64,000 bases of DNA from Terebella lapidaria (GCA_949152475.1 OX424568.1:27875667-27939666), one strand, 5' to 3'; counted from the stretch's first letter, positions 37,980 to 50,160 are shown. Numbers and translations: made by a program. Notes: generated by a model not told the origin, from the sequence alone.

Positions 37980-39126
37980 TGACTGATAATAATATTGTAC
38001 CAGGGCTGAATATTTGTATAGGTCATTACACATTACTTGTAAATAAGTAAATACATGTACGAATGGTGTTGTCCAGTAGATTCCCTGCCTAAAATGCACT
38101 GGGATATTGCCAGGAAATTTGTCTCATGCCAGTAATTGAAGTTTCAGCACGTTTTTTTCCCCTGCTAGTTTGGTTTCTGGATGATAACTTGCATTTGCTT
38201 TGATGCATCTTTGCAAAATTCTGACTACTACTCAGAAATATCAATTGTGAAGACCCGTTGCTGGCTGGAGTTGCATTATCTTTTGACCTCTGGCTAGCTG
38301 GAATTGCATTTTCTTTGCGTTTTTGAGGCCCATGTATAAGTCATTGAAATGTTCATATCTTTGTCAATATTTGTTACACTTCCAAATGTGATATATCACT
38401 ATAAAAAGAGGAGGATATTCTGATTCGGATACAACAATCATCTGCATTCAACATTAAATAGTTAGTTTTGCATAAAATGCCAAACCCACTGATATCTAAG
38501 AATTCACAAATTAATTCAGATTCTCACGGGTGACTCCGAAATTAATTCAGCTGGCATAGGGTTAACTGGCTCAAGGATCCATGAGGTCAAATTCAATGTC
38601 GACCTTGATTACATGTGGTGCAATTTCTGGTAACTGAACTCCGACCTCTGATGACCATGGTGCCCAATCAAAGAGTATGGCTACCACAAGATGTGTAAAT
38701 ATCGGACATTCGAGACATTGTGCTTGCAGATAGAGTGCAGGTGCGTATCATGAGCACTTTGCAAGTCCTGTGTAATGCGTTTTGTGGTTTTTGATCTCCG
38801 GTAACTTTGAATGCTGAAACCAATTGTGGCCAACTCATTATGTGTAGAATGGCCATTGGTGATGAAACCGATGCAGACATTGAACTTATATAGCACTTGA
38901 TCATATACAGTATATATCAGTACCGTAGTTTCACCGATGATCATAGTGAGTGAATGTACAGTATCTCCAAAACATCAGGGAATTTATTGTTTCTAGACTT
39001 TTGAAATGTTTGTCAGTTAGGGGTGAATTGTACTGATATTTATTGTATTTCTTATAATATATTTAAAAATCATGAATTATACACAATAAATGACGTTGTT
39101 ACAAATTTATTCTCTTGACTTGGTTA
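37980..39126 (+). other. MCCC1 3' UTR and poly(A) region
   Basis: Follows the stop codon. AATAAA at 39085–39090 is the best poly(A) signal and a T/G-rich stretch follows. No other gene seen; ORFs at 38668–38944 lack support. Confidence 0.55.
39085..39090 (+). terminator. Probable MCCC1 poly(A) signal
   Basis: AATAAA about 1.1 kb after the stop codon and just before the MITE at 39127. Confidence 0.55.
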
Positions 39127-39977
39127 GGCCAAAAAAAAAAAGTCTTTTGGTTCTCATTCCCGCGCGCACCACTTTTTACTCCCGCGTCAGTGTTTTTTTT
39201 TTTTTGTGAACACAAAAAGAAATAGGCTTCTCTTAAGAAAAATGAGATGAAAATGTTTATTTTTCAATACGAATCTTGTTTCGCGAGTTTCCCATGGACT
39301 CCTGATCTCTTAAGGCGTGTTCGATTTGTATCTACAGATCTCACCGGGCATAACATGGCCTCAGCAAAACTTGTTTTGTTTTCGTTCCTAGTTGCAGTGT
39401 ATCATGACACTGTGTAAATTCAACACACAAATATTATCCCAAATTAAATACGTGAAAGTCAACACGCATGACACAGTGTAAAAGCCGGGGATATACCTCC
39501 ATGTATATTTTGTTCATTTATAGTCTTAGTCTGCAAATGCTGTAGTATTGTTTCGTAAGTTTTATACAATTGTTTATGTTGAGTAGCCTGAATAGCATTT
39601 TATAGTTTAACATGTATATTTCGCTCATTTCAAGTCCTGAATCTGTGCATACTTCTGTATTATTACATATCAAGTTTTACATACATGTTTATGTTGAGAA
39701 GGCGTAATTTTACATAAAATAGCGTTCGTATAGCATTTCATTCGTCAGTACTATTCACTTTTATTTACTTCTCTCATTTGGAAGATGTGCTGAAATATAC
39801 TTTATATAGAAATTTCAGTTTTAAAACCTGAGTATGATTTGTAAGCGTTTTACAAGTAATAACTTGTAATTTTCATCGCCCCGGGTTAAAAAAAAATAAT
39901 AATAAAAAAATCATAGCACCATAGCACCAATTTTCCAAGAGCACCATGATGAGAACCAAGACTTTTTTTTTTTGGCC
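39127..39977. mobile_element. 851-bp Harbinger-like MITE
   Basis: Inverted ends of about 30 bp begin GGCC, then A11, GTCTT and GGTTCTCAT (right end as reverse complement). TTA flanks both sides (39124–39126, 39978–39980), the TWA target type of PIF/Harbinger elements. The interior is AT-rich with no ORF. It sits between the tail-to-tail genes MCCC1 and PIGZ. Confidence 0.7.
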
Positions 39978-40043
39978 TTATATACAGTGACCATCAATAG
40001 GGCTGTGAAGCGGAAGTATTGATCGATGAGAAAATACAATGAA

Positions 40044-40049
40044 TTTATT
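40044..40049 (-). terminator. Probable PIGZ poly(A) signal
   Basis: Minus-strand AATAAA about 440 bases after the PIGZ stop codon (40491–40493), leaving a 3' UTR of about 0.45 kb. Confidence 0.5.
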
Positions 40050-40490
40050 CGCCCTGGGGATAAGCACCTGACGCCTCCCTATCTTTTAACATGGGGGTGC
40101 ATTTAATATGGTGATTTTAAATATATATACGATGTCTTTAGTTTGTTGTAGTATCCATACACGATGAAGATATACAAACACTGTTGTAAAAGGTACTTTG
40201 TACAATTCCACAGCATATACAAAATTCGAAGGGGCACTGAAGTGAACAGCACTTTGATTTAAGCATTGCCAGCCTGTTACTCTAACGAATTTTGGCACAT
40301 GTTAACCGATAATTAGGTCTATCACTGGCGATGCGTTTTTCACAAATGTTTCATTGCAATTTACAAATGTTCAATTGTATGTAAATTCTGGACAAATGCT
40401 CATATACATGTAGATAGGATAACTTAATGAACATGTAAATAGGATAACTTGGTGAACTTCAGAACGCTCATAAATAAAAGACATATCAAT

Positions 40491-42413
40491 TCACTGCAGT
40501 TGCAGTATTTTCATGGACAATGATTCATGGATTCTTTCAATAAAACTCCCTGGAATTTGTACACATTGATCACCCAAATACCAGCTTTGTGAGAACAGAG
40601 CTTTTTGGCTGGGTAAGTCTTCAAATGATACATGCGGCCAGACAGTTTCTAACACCTTGAACTTCAAGCTGGTTTCCTTGCAGAGTTCCTGTAGAACTGT
40701 TGCGGGAGTCACTAGTATGACACCGTCTGTGTTCCCATCCTTTCCACGCTTGCTGATAAACACCTCCAACTCTTGGACACTGGCCCCCATCAGATCATGA
40801 ATTTGGAAACTGTCTGTAACTGTAGGGTTCACGCCTGGTACAGGTTTAGCAAGCAAATGGTTTGGAGGCATGTACGTGTGGAAGAAGACGATATCACCAG
40901 GGATTGTATATCGACCTGTGTCTACTATCTCCTGGTTCACACGACTTTGGATGACGGACAGTGACTTTGTAACACCACCCTGGTGTAAAACCCCAAAAAC
41001 TATTGCTCCAAGAATGTTGAAAATGATCCACACTACTCGAAGTAGGCGCCAGCGGAATTTTTTCCCAAAGACGACGGGTCCACAGATGAGCGCCACGGAG
41101 GGTAGCAAAGGCAGGAGGAATCTGACTTCCTGGTGCGGGGCTAAGGATAGAACTGCGACGGGACAAAGCACTGTCGCCACTAACAGACCGCGGGGGTCAG
41201 AACATTTATTCTTGATCATGACAAGGGCAGATCCATATATAATCAGAGCACATGGTCCAAATAGCATGGGCAAGTAAACAAAGATGTGTGTGTATCGCGG
41301 ATGTAAGCCGTGGTTGGCTAAGTTATTTGGATGAGAGTTGTACAGCAACCACGCGTAAGGAGTTATCCTTGTGGTGTTTATTGTAAGTTGTTGTGATAAG
41401 AGTTCGTTGTACAATTCGTGCAGTGTCACACCTCTGAAGTATACAGTGTCTGCAAGCACGAAGACTGTGACAGATATCAGGCCAAATAACGTACATTGCA
41501 GTATTTTTCGTAATGTGAGGCCAGAGTTGTAACACCACGACATGAGAGGTACGAATGCGAAGGCGAGGAATGTCGGTCTGTTGAAGAAGCCAGTGACGAC
41601 GGCCAGGCTGAGGGCCATGTTTGAGAGCGACTCATAGTGCCGCGGTCCTCTCTGCTGCTTGGTGCAGAAGTAAAGCAACACAGTGAAAATTAACGTCTCA
41701 AATGTGTTTGTGAAGGTCCTTGTCAGATGAACGAAAGTCACATGCGATGTCGCAATGGTTAGCACACTGGACTTTGCATTGATTTTCAAGTTATGAGCAA
41801 TCTTGCCCACTAAAAGATCCACACAGATGCTAAGTATCGCCATCGTGAGTCGAGGCACAACTAGTAACCAGTATGTTGGAATGCTGAATGCTCCCTTGAA
41901 GTAGCCAGCTAGTCCCAGGTATTTCAGTGCATGTAATGGTGGTCCCAGGATTGTGTAGGGCAGGGCAATGCTTCTGATTGGCCAGTCCTTGTTGAATTCC
42001 CAAGGGCAATTCACCTCTATACCAAGAACATCTCCTGCAAATGGACCAAATGAGAATGAAATATCAATAGTTTTGAAGTTACCCCCAGCTTGAAAGGTTA
42101 CTACTGCAATGTTCAGTGCACAATACCGGTAGGTAACCATGGTAACAGAGTTGGTTTTTCCCCCACTAAACTGGCCTTTTGTAAAAACTAAATCAGGGTA
42201 TTCAAAGGTCAAATTCAAGGTCATCACTAGAATTACCATATACAAATAACTTGGAGATTTGTACACAAAGAGGACACATAATTATGTCACCTCACCTGCA
42301 ACTACTTCTGTGGTCTGGAAGAATTCGTCTGGGTGAATGTAGCCATGTTGTGGAAGCAAGCTCCATGCCAGACGGACTGCCACCAGACCATACCAGACCG
42401 CTCCATATCCCAT
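40491..42413 (-). CDS. PIGZ: GPI mannosyltransferase 4 (PIG-Z/Smp3 family, GT22)
   Basis: Endoplasmic reticulum multipass enzyme that adds the fourth, side-branch mannose to GPI anchor precursors from dolichol-phosphate-mannose. Exon 1 is 42413–42296 and exon 2 is 42034–40491, with AG/GT borders and matching phase; product 553 residues (human 579). The luminal GT22 motif HPDEFFQ is at residues 27–33, followed by the conserved PWEF and many hydrophobic segments. HGLHPRYTHIFVYLPML in the second half is typical of PIGZ rather than PIGB or ALG9/12. An apparent upstream extension of exon 2 to 42266 is intron read-through, and that intron contains an AGGTCA-type repeat fragment. Further 5' noncoding exons may exist. 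Tail-to-tail with MCCC1. Confidence 0.94.
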
Positions 42414-42956
42414 CCTGGCTCTAACGCTACCTGAAACCCGAAGAAAACTTCATGCTGTGAAACATACTTGGACAAGCCCAATATAGAGAGTATGGGACAA
42501 TAAATGGATGTAAACCAGAGGTAAAGTTTAGGAGTAATTATGACATATCACAGTCGCCAGCTACTACTGTAAATCCAGATAATGTTGCGTCCTTTAATTT
42601 TTGCGTTTTAATCAAGTGGACTCATTCGCACCCTTTTAATTTTGCGTTTTTACCAGAAAACAGGTGTGGTGTAATGGCATTCAACATTTTTTCTTCAGTT
42701 CGCATCCTCAAATTTCTGCGATTGGTTCAATTAGCAAAATTAACATAAATGAAAGGACACAAATAATTTAGGGATTTACAGTATACGATTGCGTATAGCA
42801 GCTGGCAGCTAAGACTGCCACGATACATCGATGCGTTGACATATTGGGGGTACTCAATTTGAGTATCATGTGAAGTATTGATATGCCATGATACCATATA
42901 AATGTAACATTTGAACAATGGATAGATGATACCCGAAATCAAAAACATTTATTTTT

Positions 42957-43255
42957 GCTGTGATCAATGGAAGCGTATTGTTGACTTACTGTGCAAGCGC
43001 TGTATTGACTGCATACATCATGTATACAGTCAATACAGCGCTGTGCATAGTAAATCGGTGACATGCCACATCAAAAAACCAATTTACCACATCGAATTGT
43101 TTACATGACACAAAAATACCAATTCACCAGTCTGCTAAATCACCTTGGCGAACTACTAATTCGTCATGGCTAATTGATATTATCGGAATTGAAAATACAT
43201 TTTTTGGTGTCCATGTCACCAATACGCTTCCGTAGCCAGCAAATACCCAGACTCA
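42957..43255. repeat. Nested inverted-repeat structure
   Basis: An outer imperfect repeat has GGAAGCGTATTG at 42969 and CAATACGCTTCC near 43221. Inside lies a strong hairpin at 42996–43042: AGCGCTGTATTGACTG with its exact inverse. No target duplication was found. Probably a foldback element. Confidence 0.5.
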
Positions 43256-43631
43256 AGTTTAAAAAGGAGATTGCATTCATGTAGATATAAACCAAAACAG
43301 TTCCAAGTTCATCAGATAAAAGTTATTCATCAGTTAACCTACCGCCCTACTGGCGACTGTGGTTGAGGATGTGAAGGAAGACATCAGAGACTTTCATCGA
43401 ATGATCTATACAGTAGCGATCTAACGACTCACTGTGGATCGAATAGGCCTACAGTACATATTTATATGATGTACTGTACAGTCTACAGGAGCACTGTACA
43501 GGAGTACCTGACACAGACAACTAGGCCTAAAAGTTATTCAGCATTTTGGATCTATTATTATTTTGATGAGTTTATGCTCGTATAGGTGTTTACACCCTAA
43601 TAGAGTTGGTGGAAACTTGCTCCACGGACCT

Positions 43632-43681
43632 TAGACCATGGTACGCCACTCATCGAGCGCGAAGCCCAATGCCTGGGTCGA
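43632..43681. repeat. Degraded copy of the 71-bp hairpin unit
   Basis: TAGACCATGGTACGCCACTC, then ATCGAGCGCGAAGC and GCCTGGGTCGA, match the outline of the hairpin at 29087–29157 with part of one arm lost. No target duplication remains. Confidence 0.5.
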
Positions 43682-43973
43682 CTTTATGGAAATCATATGT
43701 CGCTTCTCGCAGGCCGCTTGTCACCGATGGGTCTTCCATAAATTTATAGAAATCGTGGCTAGATCTAAGGTGTGTGGGATGATTAAGTGCATGTTGTCTA
43801 AGATATCGAGTCCTTGGTATAATAAAACGCATTGTTTTTTCTTGCCCCGTTTATTAAGACGTTTAATACACAGGGTACTGTGATTTTCAGGTCACATTTT
43901 TACCCGTGTTTACCTCGGATAGTTCATGTGGCAATCGCTAGGGAATGCTTCGATCGCACAAGGTCAGGGGCGG

Positions 43974-44004
43974 ATCCAGGAATTTGACGAGGTGGGGGGG
44001 GGGG
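43974..44004 (+). repeat. MITE-like terminus with poly-G
   Basis: CAGGGGCGGATCCAGGAATT, then GAGGT and a G11 run, parallel to the minus-strand copy at 28914–28959. The other end was not found. Confidence 0.45.
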
Positions 44005-44902
44005 CTATGACTACAGAAATTTTATGAACATTTTCGAGCGAGCGCATGCAGATTCTCCCGGTCAGGGAGTAAAGTAAAATCATGGTTTCTCTAGGATACG
44101 CTCTATAGTGAGGGACCAGAGGCTAAAATGTCACGTGATTTTGAGATTTTTAAAACAATAATCAGCTAGCCTGTACTTAGCTGTACATCCGCCCTGCATG
44201 CTGTTGTAAGCCTAAATTTGAAAATTTTTTTAGATCGCCTGTTACTTTCAATGTTGAATTATGCGTAATTTCAACCACCGAATACCTGCAAAGTGGATCA
44301 TATTTGGCCATTATTTTCAATAAAATAATATTTTGACGAAAACTAGGCCTACTTGCCAGATTTCTTTGAAATTTTGTTATTTTTAGGCCTACTCAACGGG
44401 TCAAGAGCTTACGTCCGAACCTCTGGTGTATGAAACAACGCGACGGCGATAGGTTAATTATCGGACCATAGGTCCAGTAACATGAAAAGAGAATGCCTTG
44501 AATTAGGCCTACTCACAAGGCCTGAGATGTACGTAGGCCCGGGATCGAGGTCCAAAAAGACCAAAACTCCACTTTTCGGTACATCGCTCGAAATTTAAAA
44601 AAAAACTGTAGCACCGCCTGTTCGCGACACAGCGGTAAAAAATCAATTCTTGACATTATCGGTTCTAAATTCTTGACGCTATGTGGGAAATTCTTGACGT
44701 TTTCTTTGTTTATGTTTTGTTCTATCGCGATCTCAGCATGAATTATCAAATTTCGCTCAAGTAATTGGTAAAAGGGTGAATATATATTTGAGTTGTGTGT
44801 TGGGAGGCATTATGACATCCCAATAATCCAACGAAATGTCAGAAATGTTGAAGATCATGCCCCGCAGATATTCAAGTGTACTATTTGCAGCTTGTTCCCA
44901 TG

Positions 44903-45633
44903 TAGACAAAGTACGTCTTTCGGGAATACCTGCTGAGGACCGCAGGTCCGAAAGACGAAGTGCCATGCATGTTAAAAAGTGTACCTCGATGCGAATGAAA
45001 TCTATTCGCCGTTTGACAGCTCAAAACATGGTGAAAACTGACGAAAATTCCAGCTAAACATACCAAAATGGCTAGGATAATCATTTATAAGTTGTTATCT
45101 GCACTAAAATCGCTGATTTATTATGTTTTACAAACATCTTGAATCGTTTGAACCAAAGATGCAAAATCTGGCAACTTTCTCGCTTCGATTCAATGGCGGT
45201 TTTATACGATGTTGAATCAAATCGAAACTGGCTTAGTGTTGCGTACATGTTGTTTAGCATTACGCAACACATGTCCGTTTCGATTTGATTCTACACCATA
45301 TTTCTGTGTCACGGAGTTTATCGAGGCAATGGTGAAACCGCCATTGAATCGAAGCGAGAAACTTGCCGGATTTTGCTGGTTTGGTCCAAACGATTGGAAA
45401 TGTTTGTAAAACACAATGAATCAACAATTTTAACACAGGTAACAACTTTGAAATGATTATGCTTGCCATTTTGGTAATTTAGCTGTAATTTCCGTTAGTT
45501 TTCACCAAGTTTCGAGCCGTCAAATAGCGAATAGATTTCGTTCGCATCGAGGTACACTTTTTATCATGCATGGCACTTCGTCTTTCGGACCTGCTGTCCT
45601 CAGCAGGTATCCCCGAAAGACGTACTTTGTCTA
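44903..45633. mobile_element. 731-bp palindromic element with 9-bp target duplication, MULE-like
   Basis: Two inverted arms of about 350 bp run from TAGACAAAGTACGTCTTTCG to its reverse complement, around a spacer near 45246–45264. The arms have diverged more than those of the 682-bp element. GTTCCCATG flanks both sides (44894–44902, 45634–45642). Each end has an inner hairpin (CGTCTTTCGG … CCGAAAGACG). No protein coded. Confidence 0.85.
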
Positions 45634-46096
45634 GTTCCCATGTGATGATTCAGTTATGATTTCAATTTGAGCTTGAATATGATGACAGCTAATTTATGAG
45701 TAGGCCTAAGCATTGAAAAGGTCAATGCCCGGATTATAAATTAGACATAATTATAAGTCGTTTTCCTACCAACAGTGGAAAGTTCGGTATTCTTAATGCT
45801 AGTTCGTCATGTTTTACGTTATTGATAACGCCAATAATTTAGCGCCGTGTAGAAATGGGAATACATGCATATATAGATTCCCTCAATAATAAAAATTGTC
45901 CCATATCAGCTTCATCTCATTACTTAATACACTTATAACGAACTCATAAAACCACCGTCCTCCTCCGCAAAACCACCCGCGGAGGAGTGATCACGTTCTT
46001 GCGGAGGTTCGACCACGTGCATGCGGAGGATCGGTCACGTGCTTGCGGAAGACCAGGCATGCACATGCGCAGAACAGCTTCCGGTGGAGAGCCCAA

Positions 46097-46132
46097 TATA
46101 AGGAGGCAGCCACAGCTCTCTGGGAGTCAGTC
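46097..46132 (+). promoter_or_regulatory. TATA–Inr core promoter
   Basis: TATAAGG at 46097 and TCAGTC at 46127–46132, placing the initiator A at 46129, 32 bases after the TATA start. Motif and spacing match an animal core promoter. E-box-like CACGTG repeats lie just upstream. Confidence 0.5.
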
Positions 46133-47065
46133 GGGGCAAGGTACCAGAGGAGACACATCACCCTGAGACGGTCCTGTCCTCCTTGGACAGGCGAGGGAGA
46201 GGACTTACGAGTTTTCCGTACCTCCGCACATCTTGACCTCCGCAGTGCGGAGCCCCAGACTCCATGTTTGGGAAATGTAACAGGGAAGGGTGTGGGTCCC
46301 AGATGATGTCAATCGTATGAATCCGGTCCAACGTCCCTTCAATATATGAACCCCGGCCCTCTTGACTTACAGCTGACGGCAAGGCGGCGATCTCTTCTTG
46401 CACAGTGGTGCAAGCGTGAGGGAAGTCTCTGGTGAACCTCCGCAACCCGCGGACCTGTGAGGGACGTCCCCTGATGTGCGGAGACACTCCGTCTCCGCAA
46501 TAGACGAACCTCCGCAGCCGCGGACTTGTGAAGGAAGTCTCTGACGATACTCCGCACCCGCGGAGGTGGCGAGGGAAGTTTCCTGACGTGCGGAGACACC
46601 CAGTCTCCGCAGGCGACGACCCTCCGCACCCGCGGAAGAGGGATGTGAAGCAGACGTGCGGAGGACCCTCCGCAAGGACGAGGGACCTCTGCGGAGCCAC
46701 GGAACCTCCGCAGCGCGGAAGACCTCCGCAGAGAGAGGACCTCCGCAGTGTGGAAGACCTCCGCAGAAGTGAGGACCTCCGCACCGGCGACACCTCCGCG
46801 GAAGACGGCGGGACAGACTCCGCAAGTACCTACCTCCGGAGACGGAAGAATTGCGGAGCCAGGGAACCTTCACCTCCGCATGGACTTCGCGTAGGAAGAG
46901 ACTGACGCTAGTTCTGATCGTTAAAAGCAGGGTCTTAGTCTAAACCTGGACCCGGTGTAACCTTTTAGTATTGTAAAGCCCGGTGACTTAGTCTAAACCT
47001 GGTCACTGTGTAATTTGGGGAAACATTTCATATATTTTGTGAGAGAGTAACTTGTCGTATTTGGT

Positions 47066-47071
47066 AATAAA
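47066..47071 (+). terminator. Poly(A) signal of the CCTCCGC module
   Basis: AATAAA followed by a GT-rich stretch (CCCGTGTCTTTG), about 940 bases after the TATA–Inr start. Confidence 0.45.
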
Positions 47072-47099
47072 ACCCGTGTCTTTGAATTAATATGTCTTC

Positions 47100-48610
47100 A
47101 GCACTTTTCTCTAACCAGAGAAATACTATGGAATTGCGGACGTCTCACCATTAATTGTCTATAGCGTTCGGACACAGAGACGAGAGGTACTACAAAGAGA
47201 CTATATGAAAAATAAACACAACGAGAGAAAATAAACAACAACACAACAAACCACGGCACCAAATAATCAATCAATCGTAAAATTGCTACACACTTATCAG
47301 TCCTTTCCATGGCTATACAAAGTGATACCACCAAGAACTATGTCTATGGACAAGAATTTCCAACACAACGCGCAGAATTAAGAACCAATAACGTCAAGAA
47401 TTACCGCTGTGTCGTGAACAGGGTTTGTGCACATAGATCAAAATTACCATTTTGACCTTTCAAGGTCAATCTCAAGGTCACCACAGAAGTCACTACAGGT
47501 GACTCCCCATCTGAATATGTCAATATTTAAGGTGTATCTTGAAGTGTTCTAGGCGATTACTCCATACAGTTCCCATTATGAAGGAGCAAGGTCACCAAAA
47601 GAACCATCTGATTTGAATATTTTCCCATAATGCAAACTCAAGCTTAACCTACAAACAGTGTGTCTACATCAATCAATGATACCTCCAAATTATCACCCAA
47701 GAACATCTTAGGTCAAGTTCCATGTCACCAAAAGAAGCCTCATATCATTCTTCTTATATGATTACATGTATATCTAAAACTTGAGAACTATGTACCAACG
47801 TTTTGGCCCCAGAGACCAATGTGTGCATATCATGTCATTTTTTTTGCCGTTCTGGCCTATGTATCGGGCCTCCAATATCCCAATTGGCATGTTCTGAAAT
47901 AAAAATCTCGAAACTGGTCAGATAGTTTTTGAGAATAGACAAACAAATTGCAACTTGGGCATTTCATGACCCAAAAATGACTGTTTTGGCCTTTCAAGGT
48001 CATCGAAGATCAAATTCAAGGTCAGCACACAAATACCATATGACTTCCTATTTGACAGTGCCAATATCTAAGACCTATCTTCAAGCTTTCTAGGAGTACA
48101 GTTGTGGCAACTCCAATTATGAAGGAAAAAGTTGCCAAAACGTCCAAACCAATTTTCAAAGGGGAAGAATTTTTTGCTTGAAATGGCTCAAAACGATTAG
48201 TAAGGCGAGTTGGGACAACAAAAAATTTGCCTGCCCGTCAAAAATTCAAAATGGCCGCCACACCTAGACCGTCGATCCAAGGGCAACCAAACTTATACAC
48301 GTTACAAAGGTACATAAGGGGAATATTTTGAAACAAAAATCTCAAAAGTGGTGCTACACTGTTTGAGAAAATGGCCCTCAAAGTCCAAAATTTGCTGTTT
48401 TTCGGCGAAAATGTCCGTCATTTTGAAAATGATGCAAAAATAAAAAAAATACCTGGCTCTTGCAATATTTTTAGGCATATTTGTGCAAAATTTCAGAAAG
48501 AGTCGACTGTAAACTTTGAAGATGAACTTGTGGACGACGACGGACGACAGACGACGGACGCAACGTCATGCCAATAGGTTATCGGACCATAGGTACAGTA
48601 ACCTAATAAG
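47100..48610. repeat. Dispersed repeat block, reverse orientation
   Basis: 47430–48060 has diverged AGGTCA-containing segments. 48240–48610 is the AATGGCCGCC segment and ends with the reversed terminal motif ATAGGTTATCGGACCATAGG (48578–48597). Confidence 0.65.
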
Positions 48611-50160
48611 GGAAAGGAAAATCACACAAAATAGCCACATAACCCTCTTCTCACAATGTTGAACCCCAATATGATCCGACTCTGAGCTGAGAACCACTTA
48701 GAATACCCAGAAGGAAGCAAGTAAGCTTTACCATGCAGTAGGCCTAATAACTAGGCCTAAAGACACAAAAGCCTCAAGGCCTTAACTTGGATGACACAGA
48801 GCGGGTAACGGACTCGTGTGTCAGAGCTCGTGAATCATACAGTGGCTAATTTTGAGAACAGCTCTCGGGAAACAAGCTGAGTGTGGAGGCATCCGGAAAC
48901 GATGGTAACCAAAGTTACAACCCGTCGTGACATACGTTAGCGAGAATGCGGAAAATACGTTGATTACCGAGGTGTGCAGGAGAAAATCCGGAAATTGAGC
49001 AGAAACTGCCTAGACATGCGAAAACATATTTGTGTCGGCCTGTCTGTTTTTTTTGCAAAAACTGAAGCAATGAGGTGTATCCCAAATCGTATCCGGATAT
49101 ATGAACATTCACTTTTTGTACGAAACGTAGTATTTTCTACACAACTCGGTAGTTCCTCTATACAGGTAACCTCGGTAAGCAGCATAATCTTAGCTTTTCT
49201 GCGTACATATCGTGAACTGTACACACTGAAATGGAGATGTGTATCGAGTCTTTGGAATCAGGTAAAGATTAAATTTTGTAAACATGACACCCGGGGGGAA
49301 AAAGAGTTTGCCAAAGGGGCCCCTTATGGGAACCTAAGTGTCCCGCTAAATCCGTGGGAGCACCGCCTGCGATGACATGACTCTCATATACACGGGCGCA
49401 AGGATGCAAGGATGAGGTGGGAGGGAGGGGAGTCATCATGACAACTTGTCATGCTTCTCCAGGATCGGAAGGGATGTGGGTACGGATGTGTTACCTCTGC
49501 CAGAGAAAGGCACTCTAGTTCATGGAGTCAAGCATCCGCTCAGACCTGGAGGAACAACTCTAACAAACCCTGGTTATGAAAGGATAACATAACATAACCT
49601 GTATAACATAAGATAATTTGACCAGACAGTCTCAGCACGAGAAAACATATGTTAATAGCGGCGACAATCGTCGAACCACTCGCAGGTTTTGGATGAGCAG
49701 GTCGTCGGGATGATAGTGACGGTCGGGAGATTCTCGCTGGACAATGACAGTTGCAGGAGGACTCGGGCTTCTTGCTCTGTGGCGGTAGTCCCCCGAGGTC
49801 CATCGGGATGATGTCGTTGGCCATCTGCATCTGGTCACATAATTATCTGGCGGCAGCCATTGCTGATAAATATAATTAAGTGGCGGCCGCCAGATAAATA
49901 TATTTTCACACCATGCAGTATCTGGTCACAACGGGCTTCCGTATTTAGGTTTTTGTTCGTGAACATCATCACAAAGTGCGACCAGTTAGTTTTTTTGTCA
50001 TTGTGAATTTTTCCAATCCATCGACACAAGTTACTAGTACTTCATATATTGAAATTGATTTGCCTTGGGATAATCTGCACATAGGAGAAAGATTGTTTTG
50101 TATTAGGGGGGTTGGACGTAAAGCCCTGTACATGTCTGTATGTTGTTGTTTTTTTTTATA
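48611..50160. other. Mostly unassigned stretch
   Basis: No known gene recognised. It holds two TAGGCCTA motifs (48738–48761), a possible minus-strand exon at 49640–49845, and at 50100–50160 the start of a repeat shared, inverted, with 14065–14160. Confidence 0.4.
49640..49845 (-). CDS. Possible unassigned exon
   Basis: A GC-richer island open on the minus strand in all three frames for 50 or more codons, preceded by an acceptor-like CCAG (49834–49831). One frame starts MQMANDIIPMDLGG and continues PPQSKKPESS; another ends CEWFDDCRRY before a stop. No family recognised and no partner exon found. It could be chance. Confidence 0.18.

Larger units (their letters stand above)
42414..44902. other. 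Gene-free stretch with hairpin relics
   Basis: Contains the inverted-repeat structure at 42957–43255, a degraded hairpin unit at 43632–43681, a MITE-like end at 43974–44004, and near 44440 a reversed terminal motif of the dispersed repeat (TTATCGGACCATAGGTCCAG). Four TAGGCCTA palindromes occur between 43440 and 44400. No exon recognised. Confidence 0.45.
45950..47090 (+). other. GC-rich CCTCCGC/GCGGAGG module with promoter and poly(A) signal
   Basis: Between AT-rich flanks lies about 1.1 kb in which CTCCGC and its inverse GCGGA occur over 30 times in total, often as close inverted pairs (CCTCCGCA-CCC-GCGG). A 22-bp unit with CACGTG or a variant repeats about three times at 45979–46045. A TATA–Inr core promoter follows at 46097–46132, and a poly(A) signal at 47066. 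Two near copies of CTTAGTCTAAACCTGG lie at 46930–47010. Open frames on both strands are low-complexity. It could be a noncoding transcription unit or an LTR-type fossil; I found no target duplication. Confidence 0.5.

Noticed and set aside
40870-41277. 135-codon plus-strand ORF
   Set aside because: Antisense shadow of the PIGZ exon 2.
42035-42266. N-terminal extension of the PIGZ long ORF
   Set aside because: A better model splices exon 1 (HPDEFFQ) at 42296 to an acceptor at 42034; the extension has no family similarity and contains a repeat fragment.
46158-46873. Overlapping 96–211-codon Arg/Ser-rich ORFs on both strands
   Set aside because: Low-complexity products of the CCTCCGC/GCGGAGG repeats, open in several frames at once, with no domain.
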